Assembly (NCBI RefSeq): GCF_963855985.1
Contig: NC_087093.1
Location: 379,501 to 443,500 of the forward strand
DNA: 64,000 nucleotides
Direction of reading: 5' to 3'
Origin: Ostrinia nubilalis
Lineage: Eukaryota > Arthropoda > Insecta > Lepidoptera > Crambidae
Part shown: in pieces, positions 35,801 through 42,979 of the stretch
Numbering within the stretch: the stretch's first letter is position 1
Layout of the letters: each line of letters begins with the position of its first letter
Made by a program: the position numbers and the translations under genes
The notes under the pieces: generated by a model
The model's input: the letters and a program-made list of their open reading frames with translations, nothing else
What the model was told of the DNA's origin: nothing
Database searches by the model: none

Positions 35801-38800
35801 ATCGACGAGCTCAAGCTCGTGCTCAGGTAGTCTAGTGGGACACACATCAGTGCGCGACCAGCCGCGCCCGCTGCTCCTCAACAGCTACCGCGCGCACCTG
35901 CGCTGCATCACCACCATGGCCTACATCGACGAGCTCAAGCTCGTGCTCAGGTAGTCTAGTGGGACACACATCAGTGCGCGACCAGCCGCGCCCGCTGCTG
36001 CTCAACAGCTACCGCGCGCACCTGCGCTGCATCACCACCATGGCCTACATCGACGAGCTCAAGCTCGTGCTCAGGTAGTCTAGTGGGACACACATCAGTG
36101 CGCGACCAGCCGCGCCCGCTGCTCCTCAACAGCTACCGCGCGCACCTGCGCTGCATCACCACCATGGCCTACATCGACGAGCTCAAGCTCGTGCTCAGGT
36201 AGTCTAGTGGGACACACATCAGTGCGCGACCAGCCGCGCCCGCTGCTCCTCAACAGCTACCGCGCGCACCTGCGCTGCATCACCACCATGGCCTACATCG
36301 ACGAGCTCAAGCTCGTGCTCAGGTAGTCTAGTGGGACACACATCAGTGCGCGACCAGCCGCGCCCGCTGCTCCTCAACAGCTACCGCGCGCACCTGCGCT
36401 GCATCACCACCATGGCCTACATCGACGAGCTCAAGCTCGTGCTCAGGTAGTCTAGTGGGACACACATCAGTGCGCGACCAGCCGCGCCCGCTGCTCCTCA
36501 ACAGCTACCGCGCGCACCTGCGCTGCATCACCACCATGGCCTACATCGACGAGCTCAAGCTCGTGCTCAGGTAGTCTAGTGGGACACACATCAGTGCGCG
36601 ACCAGCCGCGCCCGCTGCTCCTCAACAGCTACCGCGCGCACCTGCGCTGCATCACCACCATGGCCTACATCGACGAGCTCAAGCTCGTGCTCAGGTAGTC
36701 TAGTGGGACACACATCAGTGCGCGACCAGCCGCGCCCGCTGCTCCTCAACAGCTACCGCGCGCACCTGCGCTGCATCACCACCATGGCCTACATCGACGA
36801 GCTCAAGCTCGTGCTCAGGTAGTCTAGTGGGACACACATCAGTGCGCGACCAGCCGCGCCCGCTGCTCCTCAACAGCTACCGCGCGCACCTGCGCTGCAT
36901 CACCACCATGGCCTACATCGACGAGCTCAAGCTCGTGCTCAGGTAGTCTAGTGGGACACACATCAGTGCGCGACCAGCCGCGCCCGCTGCTCCTCAACAG
37001 CTACCGCGCGCACCTGCGCTGCATCACCACCATGGCCTACATCGACGAGCTCAAGCTCGTGCTCAGGTAGTCTAGTGGGACACACATCAGTGCGCGACCA
37101 GCCGCGCCCGCTGCTCCTCAACAGCTACCGCGCGCACCTGCGCTGCATCACCACCATGGCCTACATCGACGAGCTCAAGCTCGTGCTCAGGTAGTCTAGT
37201 GGGACACACATCAGTGCGCGACCAGCCGCGCCCGCTGCTCCTCAACAGCTACCGCGCGCACCTGCGCTGCATCACCACCATGGCCTACATCGACGAGCTC
37301 AAGCTCGTGCTCAGGTAGTCTAGTGGGACACACATCAGTGCGCGACCAGCCGCGCCCGCTGCTCCTCAACAGCTACCGCGCGCACCTGCGCTGCATCACC
37401 ACCATGGCCTACATCGACGAGCTCAAGCTCGTGCTCAGGTAGTCTAGTGGGACACACATCAGTGCGCGACCAGCCGCGCCCGCTGCTCCTCAACAGCTAC
37501 CGCGCGCACCTGCGCTGCATCACCACCATGGCCTACATCGACGAGCTCAAGCTCGTGCTCAGGTAGTCTAGTGGGACACACATCAGTGCGCGACCAGCCG
37601 CGCCCGCTGCTCCTCAACAGCTACCGCGCGCACCTGCGCTGCATCACCACCATGGCCTACATCGACGAGCTCAAGCTCGTGCTCAGGTAGTCTAGTGGGA
37701 CACACATCAGTGCGCGACCAGCCGCGCCCGCTAAAAAAAGCCAATAAGTCACTTCACATTTTTGTTGAATGGACAGGCTATATTAGGAACGGAAATGGAC
37801 TTGGTAGGAAATTTTGCTAGCCCAAGTATAACAAATAAAGCCAAAAATAACTTGACCTGTCCACGATGGACCCAAGTCCGTCTTTAACCAACTAGAAGCC
37901 CTGGGGGCAATTATGGATCAAGGGGGTCTTTTTATCTTGAAAATGTACTTGTTTGAGATCAGATGGGAACCCTGGACATGCGCCCAGGAAAGAGGGGACT
38001 GGATAGGCCTATAATATACAGGGTGTCCCAGAATGGGTGAATCAAACTGATAGGGGCTGTAGCTCTACTAATGTACTATCCCTAAAAAATATGAAAAAAA
38101 AAATAAAACGCATAAGGACACAGAATAAAAATATTTTGAAAAAGTGAAAATTAAATCAGCTTTGCCTAAGTATCTGGCTATAATTGCTGCGTTTGGAGTT
38201 TATTTGTACTTTTTTCTTACTAATATTAATTGTACATGATCGCTTAGTTTATCTGTAAACAAACTTTTGAAAATTACTAGATTTCGAGTTTAGAGCACTT
38301 TATTAAAAAAAAATCCAAACTCAATTTTTTTTCATATTTTTTAGGGATAGTACATTAGTAGAGCTACCTCCCCTAGCAGTTTGATTCACCCATTCTGGGA
38401 CACCCTGTATAATACGCTTTGGTTCGTCCTGCAGCGGCAGCTCGGACTACAGCGTCCGCGTGTGGAAGCTGTCGGGCGAGTACCTGCAGACGCTGGGCAG
38501 CTTCGCGCCCTGGTCGCTGGAGGCCACGCGCTTCCCGCCCGACGTCAAGAAGGTCGCCAGCTTCACCACCTTCAAGGTCAGTTGTCAGTGTGAAAGGAGC
38601 CGTGAACAATTTCGAGAACTATCTTTTTGCTACAGCACGTTCACTGCTTCCTTGAATGATAATTCCTATTGCCCGGTTGGACTCATAAAGGTAGCAGGAA
38701 AGCGCAGGATGCAGACATCCTGCGCTTTCCTGCTACCTTTGTGAGTGGACGTCCTGTCGCTGAAATGATGATGTTAAATGAGGGAACTTAGGCAAACGTT

Positions 38801-40111
38801 TCTTCGACATTAAATAAGTTACTCCGACACCATTTAATTTCGACGTGACTTAATCAGGCACTACGTTACTCTGACATAGTATTTTTTATTATTAATTTAA
38901 TAGGCCTGTCTGTCCTACCGTCAATTGTTGTCTAAACAGTGGTTCCCAAAGTTGTCTGGGCTACACTACGACTCATTTAATATCTACAAGTTCCCTAACT
39001 CGGGACCCACCTATAGAAAATTTCGCCCGCTGCCCAGCGGTTGGATCGGTAGGGCGGTGTGTCGATCTACAGGCAGGGCCCACTCAATGTTCGCTCGCGA
39101 CCCATACCTTGGACTAGAATATTCATATGTGGTGCAGGTGTGGCGCGGCGGCTGGGTGTCGCGCTACGTGCCGGGGCAGGTGGAGGTGGACAAGCTGCGC
39201 GACATCACGGAGCCCGAGCTGCGCGCCAAGACGTTCGGCGAGCCCGCGCGCGAGCCGCTGCTGGGCCGCTACTTCGCGCTGCCCACGCGGCCCGAGCGCC
39301 AGCTGCCGCTGCGGCTCGACACCTCGTTGCAGACCGTGAGTACACTAGCTGCGCGCCAAGACGTTCGGCGAGCCCGCGCGCGAGCCGCTGCTGGGCCGCT
39401 ACTTCGCGCTGCCCACGCGGCCCGAGCGCCAGCTGCCGCTGCGGCTCGACACCTCGCTGCAGACCGTGAGTACACGTTGTCAGGTAGAATCATTTTTATG
39501 CTGAGAAATTGTGTTATTTATGTTCTTTCCTCTAGACAGTTAGGGCCTTGCCACACTGGCGGATTGCAAACGTTTTCAAAAGGGAGTGACGGACGCAGCT
39601 AACACGCCGCGTCTACGCGACGAACACGCCATCGCTGCGTGGCGAACACGTCGCGGATGCGCAACGTTTCCGACTCGTGTTTGCCGCGCAGCCGCGATAT
39701 GTTCGCCGTCGCCACTTCGCTTTGAAAACGCTTCCAATCCGCCAGTGTGCCAGTACATTATAGGAAACTGTTGTCAAGTAGAATCACTTTACAGCTAAGC
39801 AATAATACCTACTGTTATTTATTTATTTGTGTTCTCCCCTCTCTAGAGTAGCCCAGCAGTACATAGCCTTGCTGTAGTTAGAAGCGTCGACTTGGCGCCC
39901 TATTCGCAGGTAGGTCGATCTTTTTAACCTTAGCCAGCGACTTCAGTCTGAGCGTGTTGCGCAGATCCCGCTGTACTCGCACCTGCGCATGGCGTCGACG
40001 CAGCCGGTGCGGCGCCCGCCCACGCCCGAGCTGGTGCGCGCCACGCGCCTCAAGGGCGGCCGCGAGCGCAAGGCGCACTTCGACAAGAGCGCGCCCGACC
40101 AGCACGACTGA
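20887..40111 (+). CDS. WDY: EF-hand and WD-repeat protein, WDY / WDR64-WDR49 type
   Basis: Nineteen exons keep frame and give 1073 aa: 20887-21144, 21569-21760, 22313-22424, 22991-23148, 23554-23730, 24467-24646, 29561-29794, 31226-31478, 32046-32182, 32534-32622, 32876-33070, 33394-33519, 33633-33799, 34269-34480, 35025-35206, 38435-38576, 39138-39335, 39847-39909 and 39965-40111. Exon 2 holds a degenerate EF-hand loop (NTNRNGEIDWDE). The rest is WD blades (YITASRDGMINWW, LATGGPDCAVRVW, SRDRVIKVWD, SSDYSVRVWK). This matches the family named WD repeat-containing protein on Y chromosome in Drosophila, related to vertebrate WDR64/WDR49, often testis- or axoneme-associated. Exons 5, 7, 15 and 17 are partly copied into the following introns. 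The exon 9 donor (GTCTGG) and exon 15 donor (GTAGTC) are weak. Only the first copy in each array was used. Confidence 0.9.
21376..21517. mobile_element. Small inverted-repeat element, WDY intron 1
   Basis: The ends GGTTCGGTCAAACCGACGC and GCGTTGGTTCGACCGAAGC are imperfect complements. It is short and noncoding; identity is uncertain. Confidence 0.45.
23380..23462. mobile_element. Half MITE related to 47075-47194
   Basis: It carries TTTTCATAGGGGTCACTTAA and GGGGTTGATGGTGAAAACG, identical in arrangement to the right arm of the copy in SART1 intron 13. The left arm is degraded. Confidence 0.65.
23621..24000 (+). repeat. 130-bp tandem triplication of WDY exon 5 3' part with donor
   Basis: Three copies of a 130-bp unit end at 23730, 23860 and 23990. 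Each unit is about 100 nt of exon 5 (GTGCTGCTGTTCTCG to GCGGAAG) plus 30 nt of intron starting GTGTGTGTACC. The last copy has a different donor context (GTACGG), presumably the original intron. Copies differ at CTGCGCCAC versus CTGCGACAC and at GTTCGCGTG versus GTGCGCGTG. The second and third copies lie inside intron 5. Confidence 0.92.
24725..24785 (+). mobile_element. LINE ORF2 C-terminal fragment
   Basis: The plus strand encodes TTQDRAVWRHMIRRADPN and a stop, a common C-terminal end of lepidopteran LINE polyproteins. It lies just before the element at 24849. Confidence 0.6.
25200..25425 (-). pseudogene. RTE-like reverse transcriptase fragment
   Basis: Read on the minus strand it encodes AQRAMERAVLDVSLRVRIRN, then RTKVADIARRTSKLKWQWAG and HIVRRTDGP. 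This is the conserved late part of RTE-like LINE ORF2. Only a fragment is present. Confidence 0.7.
25523..28130 (+). pseudogene. Jockey/CR1-like LINE ORF2 with a frameshift
   Basis: A 637-codon open frame (25843-27756) contains the reverse transcriptase core: NYRPISILPALSKIFEKI, FCDLSKAFDCVEH, GVPQGSILGP and the catalytic FADD at about 26920-26936. The preceding frame (25523-25846) encodes the linker before the RT domain, ending in a shifted frame: KSRNTLFMNF where the other phase gives YELYGMKKYNN. A single frameshift near 25830 therefore separates the two parts. The endonuclease domain is missing, so the copy is 5'-truncated and dead. The 3' UTR follows. Confidence 0.85.
28095..28452 (+). 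mobile_element. LINE 3' UTR and tail
   Basis: The segment runs from GTCTAGATATTAGCACGTCA through CCAAATGTTGGTCTCGAAGC to the tail TTTGACTTTGACTTTGACT. The same 3' region recurs, split, at 52606-56673 and, in pieces and reversed, at 6636, 7878 and 61683. Confidence 0.8.
28660..28895 (+). mobile_element. RTE-like LINE 3' end, best copy
   Basis: It encodes [20 protein letters not shown], then [20 protein letters not shown] and [17 protein letters not shown] with a stop, followed by an ATGATGATGAT tail. It is the most complete of the family in the window. Confidence 0.8.
29652..30260 (+). repeat. 209-bp tandem triplication of WDY exon 7 3' part with donor
   Basis: Three copies of a 209-bp unit have donor junctions (CAG followed by GTGAGG) at 29794, 30003 and 30212. 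Each holds about 140 nt of exon 7 (one WD blade ending KVWDVQGQQCVQ) and about 64 nt of intron. Copies differ at several bases (CTGCTCGGC or CTGCTGGGC; GGCCAGACC or GGACAGACC; CTGCAG or CTACAG), so they are separate genomic copies with some age. Confidence 0.93.
30308..30740 (+). repeat. About 62-bp minisatellite made of microexon-like units
   Basis: Seven units share a pattern: T-rich tract, TTGTTTCCAG, 21 nt CTCACATCATATTGTGCACTT, GTAAGTTGTAGCACCCATA. Most units thus have an acceptor-like and a donor-like site 21 nt apart, with no in-frame stop in the 21 nt. One unit has GCACGTGAGT instead. It lies in WDY intron 7 between exon boundaries of phase 0. Confidence 0.85.
30741..31225. other. Remainder of WDY intron 7
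   Basis: AT-rich intron sequence. A small inverted pair, AATATCCATAGTCTATGGATATT, lies near 31122. Nothing else recognised. Confidence 0.4.
32190..32467. mobile_element. MITE adjoining WDY exon 9, with a nested MITE
   Basis: Ends GGCTTAGTGCGAGTTTACAT and the complement TGTAAACTCACACTAAGCC flank about 280 bp. Inside (about 32240-32385) is a second inverted pair, CGCCCGTATTCACAAAC and GTTTGTGAATACGGGCG, flanked by TAA. The outer element starts 7 bp after the exon 9 splice junction. Similar ends occur in the loop of the palindrome at 54314. Confidence 0.8.
32646..32838. mobile_element. MITE in WDY intron 10
   Basis: TAATGAGGGTTTTCGCGAAT at the left and TTAACGAAAACCCTCATT at the right are imperfect inverted ends. 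A second inner pair surrounds ATGTCAAAATA. Confidence 0.75.
33290..33350 (-). mobile_element. RTE-like LINE tail, reversed
   Basis: ATCATCATCATTTCAGCCAC followed by GACGTCCACTGCTGCACAC is the reverse complement of the tails at 2463 and 28660. Confidence 0.7.
33858..34060. mobile_element. MITE family 3, copy a
   Basis: TTTCATCCACGAAGACGC and the complementary GTCTTCGTGGATGAAACG are terminal inverted repeats. The second copy is at 44187-44352. Confidence 0.8.
34840..34995 (+). mobile_element. RTE-like LINE 3' tail
   Basis: It encodes LVKVAGGAWMRAAQDWSSWK and SLGEAFVQQWTSFG with a stop. It ends about 30 bp before the acceptor of WDY exon 15. Confidence 0.75.
35098..37732 (+). repeat. 124-bp tandem array (21 copies) of WDY exon 15 3' part with donor
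   Basis: Twenty-one donor junctions (CTCAG followed by GTAGTC) occur every 124 bp from 35206 to 37686. Each unit is 100 nt of exon 15 (CGACCAGCC to GTGCTCAG) plus 24 nt that begin GT and end AG (GTAGTCTAG to ACACATCAG). Copies are almost identical; one near 36000 reads CTGCTGCTC instead of CTGCTCCTC. The last copy breaks off at 37732 into AAAAAAAGCC. The unit is not divisible by three. The array makes up most of intron 15. Confidence 0.97.
37733..38024. other. Intron 15 sequence between array and MITE
   Basis: Unique-looking noncoding sequence. No feature recognised. Confidence 0.4.
38025..38411. mobile_element. Inverted-repeat MITE before WDY exon 16
   Basis: ACAGGGTGTCCCAGAATGGG and the complement CCCATTCTGGGACACCCTGT are the ends of a 387-bp element with long arms. 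It ends 23 bp before the start of exon 16, so it supplies part of the acceptor region. Confidence 0.85.
38670..38775 (+). mobile_element. RTE-like LINE tail rearranged into a hairpin
   Basis: It has the CATAAAGGTAGCAGGAAAGC and TGGACGTCCTGTCGCTGAAA motifs of the other tails. Bases 38682-38711 and 38716-38745 form 30-bp inverted arms with a single mismatch and a 4-base loop. Confidence 0.75.
39219..39478 (+). repeat. 130-bp tandem duplication of WDY exon 17 3' part with donor
   Basis: Two copies end at donors 39335 and 39465 (CAGACC followed by GTGAGTACAC). The unit is 117 nt of exon (39 codons) plus 13 nt, GTGAGTACACTAG, which begins GT and ends AG. Copies differ at TCGTTGCAG versus TCGCTGCAG. 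This is the simplest of the donor-spanning duplications. Confidence 0.93.
39538..39762. mobile_element. MITE family 4, copy a
   Basis: GCCTTGCCACACTGGCGGAT and the complement ATCCGCCAGTGTGCCAGTAC are the ends. Related elements lie at 43200-43500 and 48020-48130. Confidence 0.75.
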
Positions 40112-40602
40112 GCGTGCAAAGACGATGTGTTTTTTATAGGAACGCTTTACGGGGTCACGATTTTCTGTGTTTTATTTGTCAAGTGTGTTTACTTTAAAGC
40201 AGCAAAGAAGTACTGATGAAGGTGTTTGGATCAGTTGTGTAACGTGTGATCGAATTTATTAAATATTAACGCTGCTTTAGGTAAAACTTGACTAGACCGT
40301 CGCTAATGTTGTTTATTTCAGGAATTTGTAATAAATCATTATATTAAATTTTTTAATAAATTATGTTAACTAGCAATATTATGTAATTATAATAAAAAAG
40401 CTGTGATATTTTACAAAAGCTTTTATTTCGCTACGTAAAATTATCTTAATAAATAAGTCTTAACAGTAAGTATATCATAGTCTCTAATACTAGACCTAAA
40501 ATTATTCTAAACGTTAAGGTCCGAGAAACTATTCACGGGCAGACTAAAACTTATCTCAAACACGAGTAAAACCAGCGAAAAAAAGTCGTTTCGGAAACGT
40601 CT
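40112..40602. other. Overlapping 3' UTRs of WDY and LRRC71
   Basis: Plus-strand AATAAA signals occur at about 40330, 40355 and 40391. A minus-strand signal (TTTATT) lies at 40422. The convergent transcripts should therefore end within tens of bases of each other. Confidence 0.55.
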
Positions 40603-42127
40603 CTACTTGGATTTGGCTTTCCCGACGGGCCGCTCGGGCTTCGTCTTCAGCGGCTTGGCCAGCTTCCAGCTCAGCGCGCGCTCCAGCAGCTCCTGCACGC
40701 GCGCCAGCTCGCGGCACGCCACCGGCAGCGCGTTGCCCTCCAATAATACGCGCAGCAGCCCGCCCCGCGCGCGCGTCCGCTCCTGGTAGCGCAGCACGGC
40801 CGCCAGCCGCGCCAGCGACGCGAAGCCCAGCGCGTTGTACGACAGGTTCAGCGCCACCAGCGTCGGGTTGCCCGCCGAGAACACGTACCCGTCGCGCGAC
40901 ACCGTGCCCTCGGCGCCGAACGGGTCCGCGTGCGGGCCCAGCAGCTCGCCCGCCATCGCCTGCGCCTTCAGCGCCAGCGGGTCCGCGCCCGCGCCCGCCG
41001 CCGCCGCCGCGTGCCCCGCCGCGCTCGTGCGCCGCCCGCCGCCGCGCCCGCCGCCCACCGTCTGGCGCCGCTTGCCGCTGCGGCTGAACTCGTCCAGCGC
41101 CCTCTCGGCCGCCGCCAGCTCCGCGTGGCACTTCCGCGTCACCTCGTCCCTCAGCCGCAGGTACTCGAGCCGGCGGCGCCGCTTCGTGACCAGCTCCTCG
41201 TGGGTCAGCGGGAACTCCATCAGGCTCCCGAGCAGCTCGCCCGCGCCGTCGTCGCCGATCCGGTTGCCGCTCAGGTTGAGGTACTGCAGCGCGCGATTGC
41301 TGCGCAGCGCGGCGGCGAGCGCGCGGGCGCCGTCGTCGGAGATCGTGTTGGCGGCCAGCGACAGCATGAGCAGCGTGCGCGCGGCCGGCAGCGGGTGCGC
41401 CAGGCGCGCCGCCAGCAGCCGGCAGTCGCGGTCGTCGAGCTGGCAACGCGCCAGCGACAGGCTGCGCAGCTGCGACGGTCGCTCGAGCAGCAGGTCGTAG
41501 TTGCGCTCGGGCACGGGCGAGTCGTCGAGGCACACGTCGGTGATGTGCGACAGCGGTAGGAATTTGGCGAGCTCGTGCAGCGCCTCGCCGTCGAGCGGGC
41601 CCCAGCGCACGGTGAGGCGCGCGAGCGCGGGGTGGAAAGGCACGCACATGCCGAGCACCTTGAGCAGCAGGCGCGGCAGCTGCGGCGCGCGCCGGAAGGC
41701 CAGCTCCACGAGCGCGCCGGCCGCGTCGCACACGGCGGTGAGCGCGATGACGGGCTCGTCGTCGTCGTCGGCGAGCTGCAGCGGCGCGGCCGCCGACGCC
41801 GACTCCTCCTGCCTCTGCGGCGAGTCGAACGTGCGCGACGTGTGCTGGACGGTTGATTTGGCCGATTTCCCCTTTTTTGATTTGTCCTCTGCCGTCTTGC
41901 TGACGTATTCGTCTGTTAACAAGCGTTACTAGTAATTTTGTGAGCTGTTTGAGCTAGATTATTATTACGGTAGGGCGGTGCTCACCCTGTAGCTCCACGT
42001 TGACGCGCACGTCGAAGGGCGCCTGCAGCTGGGAGCAGGCGTAGGGCAGGAACACCGGCAAGTCGAGCGGCGTGGGGCGCTCCGGGGTATACTCTTTGGA
42101 GTAGCGCTCGGTAATTGCTTTAGACAT
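40603..42127 (-). CDS. LRRC71: LRRC71-like leucine-rich repeat protein
   Basis: Two exons, 41986-42127 and 40603-41912, encode 483 aa. The N-terminus has a lysine-rich stretch (DKSKKGKSAKS), then repeats such as LRSLSLARCQLDDRDCRLLA, LLMLSLAANTISDDGARALA and LQYLNLSGNRIGDDGAGELL. After an insert rich in Arg, Gly and Ala comes a further repeat (LVALNLSYNALGFASLARLA) and a basic tail. The repeat order and split match LRRC71 proteins, poorly characterised and reported in ciliated or testis tissue. The gene converges on WDY. Very GC-rich codon use produces long shadow ORFs in other frames. Family membership is likely, function unknown. Confidence 0.82.
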
Positions 42128-42354
42128 TGTTTTTAATGTAAAATGAGTTGTAAATATTGTGTACGATCTTTGACTATTGTTTTATTTTTTTAAATTAATT
42201 GGCATTCACATTTTTTTAACCATAGATACAACGGAGTTTTTAATAAAAATATAAGATTGACATATTATCTCTCTCAGACAAGTGACAAAACGAAACGTGA
42301 CAGTTGTTTAATTTCGAAATGTCTCGTGCTCCAGCCATTTCTGTTTCTTCGCTT

Positions 42355-42536
42355 CGTTAGAGTAGGCGCACACCGTTGATTTTTCGTCGGCCGATAGTTT
42401 AGTCGGGCAGTTGATCAGTATGGGCATGTATGGGAGTGCGCACACTACGCCGATTCGATTTGGCCGATTCTTCATACAATTTAAAATCTAAACTATCGGC
42501 CAACTAAAAATCAACGGTGTGCGCCTACTCTTAATT
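42355..42536. mobile_element. MITE upstream of LRRC71
   Basis: TAGAGTAGGCGCACACCGTT and the complement AACGGTGTGCGCCTACTCTT are the ends. The element lies between the LRRC71 start and the SART1 3' UTR. Confidence 0.85.
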
Positions 42537-42696
42537 ATCGGTATCCGCTTTTCGGAGGGATCATGCGGAAGCCGCGCGAGCCATTAAAAAAAATACTGTA
42601 ACTTGTCTAGGGGACTGTTTTACTATTGTGTTAATTTTTTAATCATTTTTTTTGTGGCGTAAATAAAAAACAAAAAAATAATTTATAATCCATTCT

Positions 42697-42702
42697 TTAT
42701 TT
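42697..42702 (-). terminator. SART1 polyadenylation signal candidate
   Basis: TTTATT on the plus strand (AATAAA on minus), about 280 bp after the SART1 stop. Confidence 0.45.
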
Positions 42703-42979
42703 CAGAATAAGTTGCGAAAATGTACATCTTGCACTGTTCCAAACATCAAATACATTAGTGGTTACGGTAAATTTCAAAATGTACACTTCTGTGCAGGTGT
42801 ACCTCAAGTTTTACTTTGAAAACTACCTTTATAAAAGCATACTTTGGAATCTCAAGAGAGGTGATTTCATTTACATTTTGTACTTAATAAACTGTAACCA
42901 ATGAAAGTCATATGAAATGTATTTTTGAGAATGTATTGGTAATTAATTTCAGCGCCGATGGGCTGGCAGCCGGGAGCGG

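Noticed and set aside
35098..37732. Coding use of all 21 copies as a giant exon
   Set aside because: The GTAGTC spacer contains an in-frame TAG and the 124-bp period shifts frame at every copy.
40556..41731. 391-codon minus-strand ORF
   Set aside because: It is a GC-rich shadow of the LRRC71 frame, composed mainly of Arg, Ala and Gly.
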